From Spirochaetota bacterium (lineage in GTDB: Bacteria; Spirochaetota; UBA4802; UB4802): 18,658 nt of DNA. The DNA lies in contig JAGYNX010000010.1 in NCBI GenBank assembly GCA_018399855.1, positions 1 to 18,658 on the forward strand, read 5' to 3'. Below, piece by piece: positions 15,499 to 18,658 of this stretch. The translations under genes and the position numbers were made by a program. Within the stretch, counting starts at the first letter, position 1; each line of letters opens with the position of its first letter. A model generated the notes under the pieces. That model made no database searches and was not told where the DNA came from. It worked only from the letters and a program-made list of their open reading frames with translations.

Positions 15499-17154
15499 AT
15501 GGGAAAGTATAGTAAAACTCATGTTCATGTGACTATGACTATTAGTAAATATATATGCATCGCCTGTGTTGTATTGCTGTGTACTGCATGTACTATCGCA
15601 GGGAATTCTGACACTCACACTGATATTGATTGCAGTGGAACATGGAAGTATTCTACCTGTGATAATCCTGAATTTGCCCTCCCTTCCCTGGATGATAGAG
15701 ATTATCCTGAACTTGTTTTACCTGGAAGCTTTACTCAACTGATTATTGATCAGCAAAACCTTGAGGCCACTATATGGCTGCGGAAAAAAATTTTTATAGG
15801 TGAAGAGTACAGGGGAAAAACACTATATCTTCTCCTGGGACGAATTGGTGTGGCAGATGAGACATTCCTCAATGGTATACAGGTGGGCGCAAATGGAACC
15901 ATACCGGAGAAAGAAGATGACAGGTACCATTTTGCCTGGCAACAGGGCCGTTCTTATTTATTACCCGCTACGCTTGTTCGGTATGGTGAATATAATACAA
16001 TCGCTATCCGGGTGTTCTCACATGTGATCAGCGGCATTAATGGATATATGGGAATTACAGAATATCCCGGCGGATATTTTGCGCACAGAATAGAAAACAA
16101 AACTCCAATACTGATCAATATTTCTTCTGTTGCACTCAATTTTCTTTTCCTGCTGGGACTTGGGGTGCTGGCGGTATCTCGTACTGGCCGGAGAGAATAC
16201 CTCTATTTCTTCCTTCTCGTGTTATTCACCCTCGCCGGTAATGTGACCATGCTGGATTTCAATTGTGCCATTTCCGGCCTTTTGCGATACAAGATGTTTC
16301 TGATGAGCCTCACCCTGGTTAATTTTATCGCGTTGCATGCGGTCATGGAATTTTTTGATATAAAAAATAAGTACATAATATGGATGTCATTTATACTGGG
16401 AATACCTCTGGTGCTGGCAATAGTTTTCGCACCTGATACGTCCTTTCTTATCAAGGGTGCAGGGCTGGGAACGGTCATTTTTGTTAATCTCTGTATTATC
16501 ACCGCTGCTGTACTTTTTTTTATGTGTATACGACGGGACCCGCGACGATACTGGTACTTCCTTTTTGTGGCCATCCCGGTTCCTGTCTCGGTTCTTAGAA
16601 ATACCTGTTACATGGCCACATTTCGATTTGATGAACTCCCGATGCTGATATTTTTCCACGTGCCGCTGGTGTTTACCATATTCGCTTTGTATTATATCTA
16701 TGATTTTGAACGAATGAAAAGAGAGAAGGATTCGCTGTACAGTGCTCTTTTGAAAAAAACAAAGAAAATGGAGCGAATACTCAATTCAATTAAGGGAGAG
16801 TCGGTGAAACCTGATCCAAGGGATATGATACATGATGTTATTGAATACCTTGATGTGAATTACCAGGAGCGATATGACCGTAAGGATCTGTCGAAAAAGT
16901 TTGGTCTCAATGAAGATTACATGGGGCAGGTATTTAAAAAAACAACAGGAATAAACATATCCAATTATATCAATAACAAGCGTATTGAAGGGGCAAAAGA
17001 TTTGTTGATCGAAACAGATGCAAAGATTATAGATATCGCTTATCATGTGGGTTTCGACAACCTGACGCATTTCCACCGGCAATTTAAGAAGCAGACAGGT
17101 AAGACACCAAGTGAATATCGTGTAATGATGCAGGGAAAAGAAGGGGAGAGTTGA
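15499..17154 (+). CDS. Seven-helix membrane receptor fused to an AraC DNA-binding domain
   Basis: The 551-residue protein begins with a signal sequence whose lipobox LCTAC places a cysteine at position 31. The extracytoplasmic part (about 40-200) resembles the jelly-roll sugar-binding domain of GH2 enzymes: CSGTWKY, FALPSLDDRDYPELVLPGSF, TIWLRKKIFI, LLGRIGVADETFLNG, and YNTIAIRV. About seven hydrophobic helices follow (205-226, 234-254, 265-285, 292-311, 318-343, 351-372, 381-402). A lysine-rich linker leads to an AraC-type double helix-turn-helix (about 443-545), ending in the signature IDIAYHVGFDNLTHFHRQFKKQTGKTPSEYR. Such an arrangement predicts direct transmembrane signal-to-DNA coupling; ligand and targets are unknown. 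Start at 15499 is uncertain, with ATG 15535 an alternative. It is divergent from the redox operon, a possible target. Confidence 0.88.
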   Translation: MGKYSKTHVHVTMTISKYICIACVVLLCTACTIAGNSDTHTDIDCSGTWKYSTCDNPEFALPSLDDRDYPELVLPGSFTQLIIDQQNLEATIWLRKKIFIGEEYRGKTLYLLLGRIGVADETFLNGIQVGANGTIPEKEDDRYHFAWQQGRSYLLPATLVRYGEYNTIAIRVFSHVISGINGYMGITEYPGGYFAHRIENKTPILINISSVALNFLFLLGLGVLAVSRTGRREYLYFFLLVLFTLAGNVTMLDFNCAISGLLRYKMFLMSLTLVNFIALHAVMEFFDIKNKYIIWMSFILGIPLVLAIVFAPDTSFLIKGAGLGTVIFVNLCIITAAVLFFMCIRRDPRRYWYFLFVAIPVPVSVLRNTCYMATFRFDELPMLIFFHVPLVFTIFALYYIYDFERMKREKDSLYSALLKKTKKMERILNSIKGESVKPDPRDMIHDVIEYLDVNYQERYDRKDLSKKFGLNEDYMGQVFKKTTGINISNYINNKRIEGAKDLLIETDAKIIDIAYHVGFDNLTHFHRQFKKQTGKTPSEYRVMMQGKEGES

Positions 17155-17172
17155 ATTGTGGTTCTCTCCCCT
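17142..17172. terminator. Hairpin overlapping the receptor gene stop codon
   Basis: AGGGGAGAG (17142-17150) pairs exactly with CTCTCCCCT (17164-17172) across a 13-base loop that contains the TGA stop codon. It lies between convergent genes and can act for both. No T run follows in either direction, so the call is moderate. Confidence 0.5.
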
Positions 17173-17183
17173 GGTCGTTCAAC

Positions 17184-18658
17184 TCATACACTGTGTCCGG
17201 TTGCAGCTTCTTTCGGTTTGTTATTTTCTTTCGTTATATAGGTGTTTTTCTGTGCGTCGTATGTACCTTCTACAATCCCGTCAAGCTCCAGCTGTTTCTT
17301 CTTTATGCGATGAGTCCCTGTTTTATCAAAGTCAGAAACAAATTTAATATACCTTGGGACGGCAAATTTTGCCAGGTTCTCAATGATGAATTCCCATAGT
17401 TCTTTTTCTGTTATTGTTTTCCCGTCCACAACTTTAACACTTGCCATAATCTCATCTTCAGCCAGGTCTGAGGGGATCGCATATACGGCAACTTCCAGTA
17501 CTGACGGATGATTTTGTATTACCTGTTCAACTTCGTACGCAGAGACATTTTCTCCCTTGATCCGCATGGACTCGGTATTACGTCCTACAAAATAAAGGTA
17601 TCCTTTCTTATCCCGTTTCAGAAGATCCCCGGTTTTGATCCACCCGTCGCTTTGCTTGGCAGAGGTTGCTTTTTCATTTTTATAAAACTCAACACCAGAG
17701 CTGGCAGCCTTTTCTTTTGGTGCGGGAAATATTAATTCACCTGGTTCACCTTCGTCTGCATCATTCATGTGTTCGTCAACCAGGCGATATGTAACCTTCA
17801 TGGGTGGTTTGCCAATTGATCCCACCGGTGCGGTGCCCAGGTTTAATATTGTTTTTCCGCCGCTGTCAACAGCTCCATATGTTTCGTATATTGTTGTATT
17901 GAAGCGTTTTTCGAATTGTTCCCATAGTTCAGGAGGACAGGCAGCAGATATGATGAAACGAACATTATTCTTCCCATCAAGTTCATTTTCCGGCTGTTTC
18001 ATGAGGATAGGGATCATGGCACCGATGGTATTGAAGGTGGTCACGCCATGAGTACGAATAGAGTGCCAGAATCGGCTTGCCGAAAATTTTTTCTCAAGCA
18101 CAACACGGGCTCCCGCGTGCAGTGCGCTGGTGCAGGTAACAACGAGAGCATTGGCATGGAAAAGGGGCATGCATGTATACATTACATCTCGTTTTCTCCA
18201 CAATATATGCGTGATAAGAGAGAAAAACTTCACCCCGCTGTTGCGATAACGATAGACCACACCCTTGGGAAGCCCGGTAGTGCCGGAGGTGTAGGTAATA
18301 AAACAGATGTCGTCCCTGTTGTAACCTGTACCCGGATTATGGGGAGTCTCAGTGTACGCGTCATCAAGGGAAAGATAATTTCTTTCAGCTATGATGGGAG
18401 AATTCTTTGAGGGGTTCACGATAATGGTATCAATGGTATCAAGGTCAGCTTCGATCTTTTGGAGTGTGGGAAGGTGCTGCTGGTCTATCACAAGAAACCG
18501 GGCATCACAATGATTGAGAATATACTTCATGCCCTCACCTTTTAATGATGTATTTACCGGGACGGCATACATTCCGATCTTCTGCAGGCCAAAGAAAACA
18601 TCAAGAAAACGTGGACTGTTGTCCATAAAGATGGCAACCCCCACTCCCTGTTGACCAC
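17184..18658 (-). CDS. Long-chain acyl-CoA synthetase of the FATP type, N-terminus cut by window edge
   Basis: At least 491 residues are open to the right edge, so the true start lies outside the window; an internal GTG at 18644 is not the natural start because homologous text continues upstream. The ATP/AMP-binding signature TYTSGTTGLPKG is encoded at 18258-18293. The later GWIKTGDLLKRDKKGYLYFVGR and RIKGENVSAYEVEQ match motifs of the adenylate-forming superfamily. The C-terminal FDKTGTHRIKKKQL resembles FATP/very-long-chain synthetases rather than standard FadD. The enzyme should activate a fatty acid to its acyl-CoA via an acyl-adenylate. The A5 motif reads YETYGAVDSG, lacking the common YGxTE pattern. 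The tail after residue 470 of the visible part is charged and unmatched. It converges on the receptor gene, with no evident functional tie. Confidence 0.9.
   Translation of the reverse strand, partial: GQQGVGVAIFMDNSPRFLDVFFGLQKIGMYAVPVNTSLKGEGMKYILNHCDARFLVIDQQHLPTLQKIEADLDTIDTIIVNPSKNSPIIAERNYLSLDDAYTETPHNPGTGYNRDDICFITYTSGTTGLPKGVVYRYRNSGVKFFSLITHILWRKRDVMYTCMPLFHANALVVTCTSALHAGARVVLEKKFSASRFWHSIRTHGVTTFNTIGAMIPILMKQPENELDGKNNVRFIISAACPPELWEQFEKRFNTTIYETYGAVDSGGKTILNLGTAPVGSIGKPPMKVTYRLVDEHMNDADEGEPGELIFPAPKEKAASSGVEFYKNEKATSAKQSDGWIKTGDLLKRDKKGYLYFVGRNTESMRIKGENVSAYEVEQVIQNHPSVLEVAVYAIPSDLAEDEIMASVKVVDGKTITEKELWEFIIENLAKFAVPRYIKFVSDFDKTGTHRIKKKQLELDGIVEGTYDAQKNTYITKENNKPKEAATGHSV

Noticed and set aside
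18048..18410. A 120-codon open frame on the plus strand
   Set aside because: It is antisense to the acyl-CoA synthetase, across its ATP-binding motif, and shows no domain text.
1..18658. CRISPR arrays, tRNA or rRNA genes, transposases, integrases, toxin-antitoxin pairs
   Set aside because: No regularly spaced direct repeats, no cloverleaf-like segments and no matching protein motifs were seen on either strand.

Overview
The window looks like a chromosomal segment from a free-living Gram-negative-type bacterium. The mix of lipoproteins with short lipoboxes, a GAF-PAS-class III cyclase, a long HEAT-repeat protein, an MscS-type channel with a cyclic-nucleotide-binding domain, a 7TM receptor fused to an output domain, and a FATP-like acyl-CoA synthetase is most reminiscent of Spirochaetota (Leptospira-like or uncultured relatives). 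This is an inference from gene style, not from a marker gene. No rRNA, tRNA, CRISPR array, transposase or phage gene was found, and the longest gene-free stretch is about 240 bases.

Left part (1-5062). A cut-off M23 peptidase lipoprotein gene reads leftward. Divergent from it is a TetR-family regulator. The TetR gene is followed by a three-gene operon: GH1 beta-glucosidase, GPH-type sugar symporter and a TIP30/YraR-like NAD(P)-binding protein, joined by two ATGA overlaps. In front of the operon is a textbook promoter (perfect TTGACA, 17-base spacer) whose -10 edge and predicted start site are covered by a perfect 14-base palindrome. This is a strong candidate TetR operator and also fixes the GH1 start at about 1633.

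Middle (5079-12855). A leftward pair encodes a YghO-like GNAT protein and a membrane-anchored protein with a duplicated zinc ribbon. Then comes a signalling cluster: a GAF-PAS-class IIIb adenylate cyclase and a membrane-anchored HEAT solenoid in one leftward operon, and divergently an MscS-type channel whose C-terminus is a cyclic-nucleotide-binding domain with its phosphate-binding residues intact. The second-messenger source and a probable receptor channel therefore share a 238-base intergenic region.

Right part (12870-18658). A lipoprotein of unknown function is followed by a leftward operon of a four-helix membrane protein, a nitroreductase and a two-cluster ferredoxin. Divergent from it is a one-piece membrane receptor/transcription factor: lipobox signal, extracytoplasmic GH2-like jelly-roll domain, seven membrane segments, a charged linker and an AraC DNA-binding domain. 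A FATP-like acyl-CoA synthetase gene, converging with it, runs off the right edge.

The best leads are the AraC-type 7TM receptor, the cyclase/HEAT/CNBD-channel cluster and the TetR operator-promoter. None was tested against a database; all assignments rest on motifs read from the sequence.
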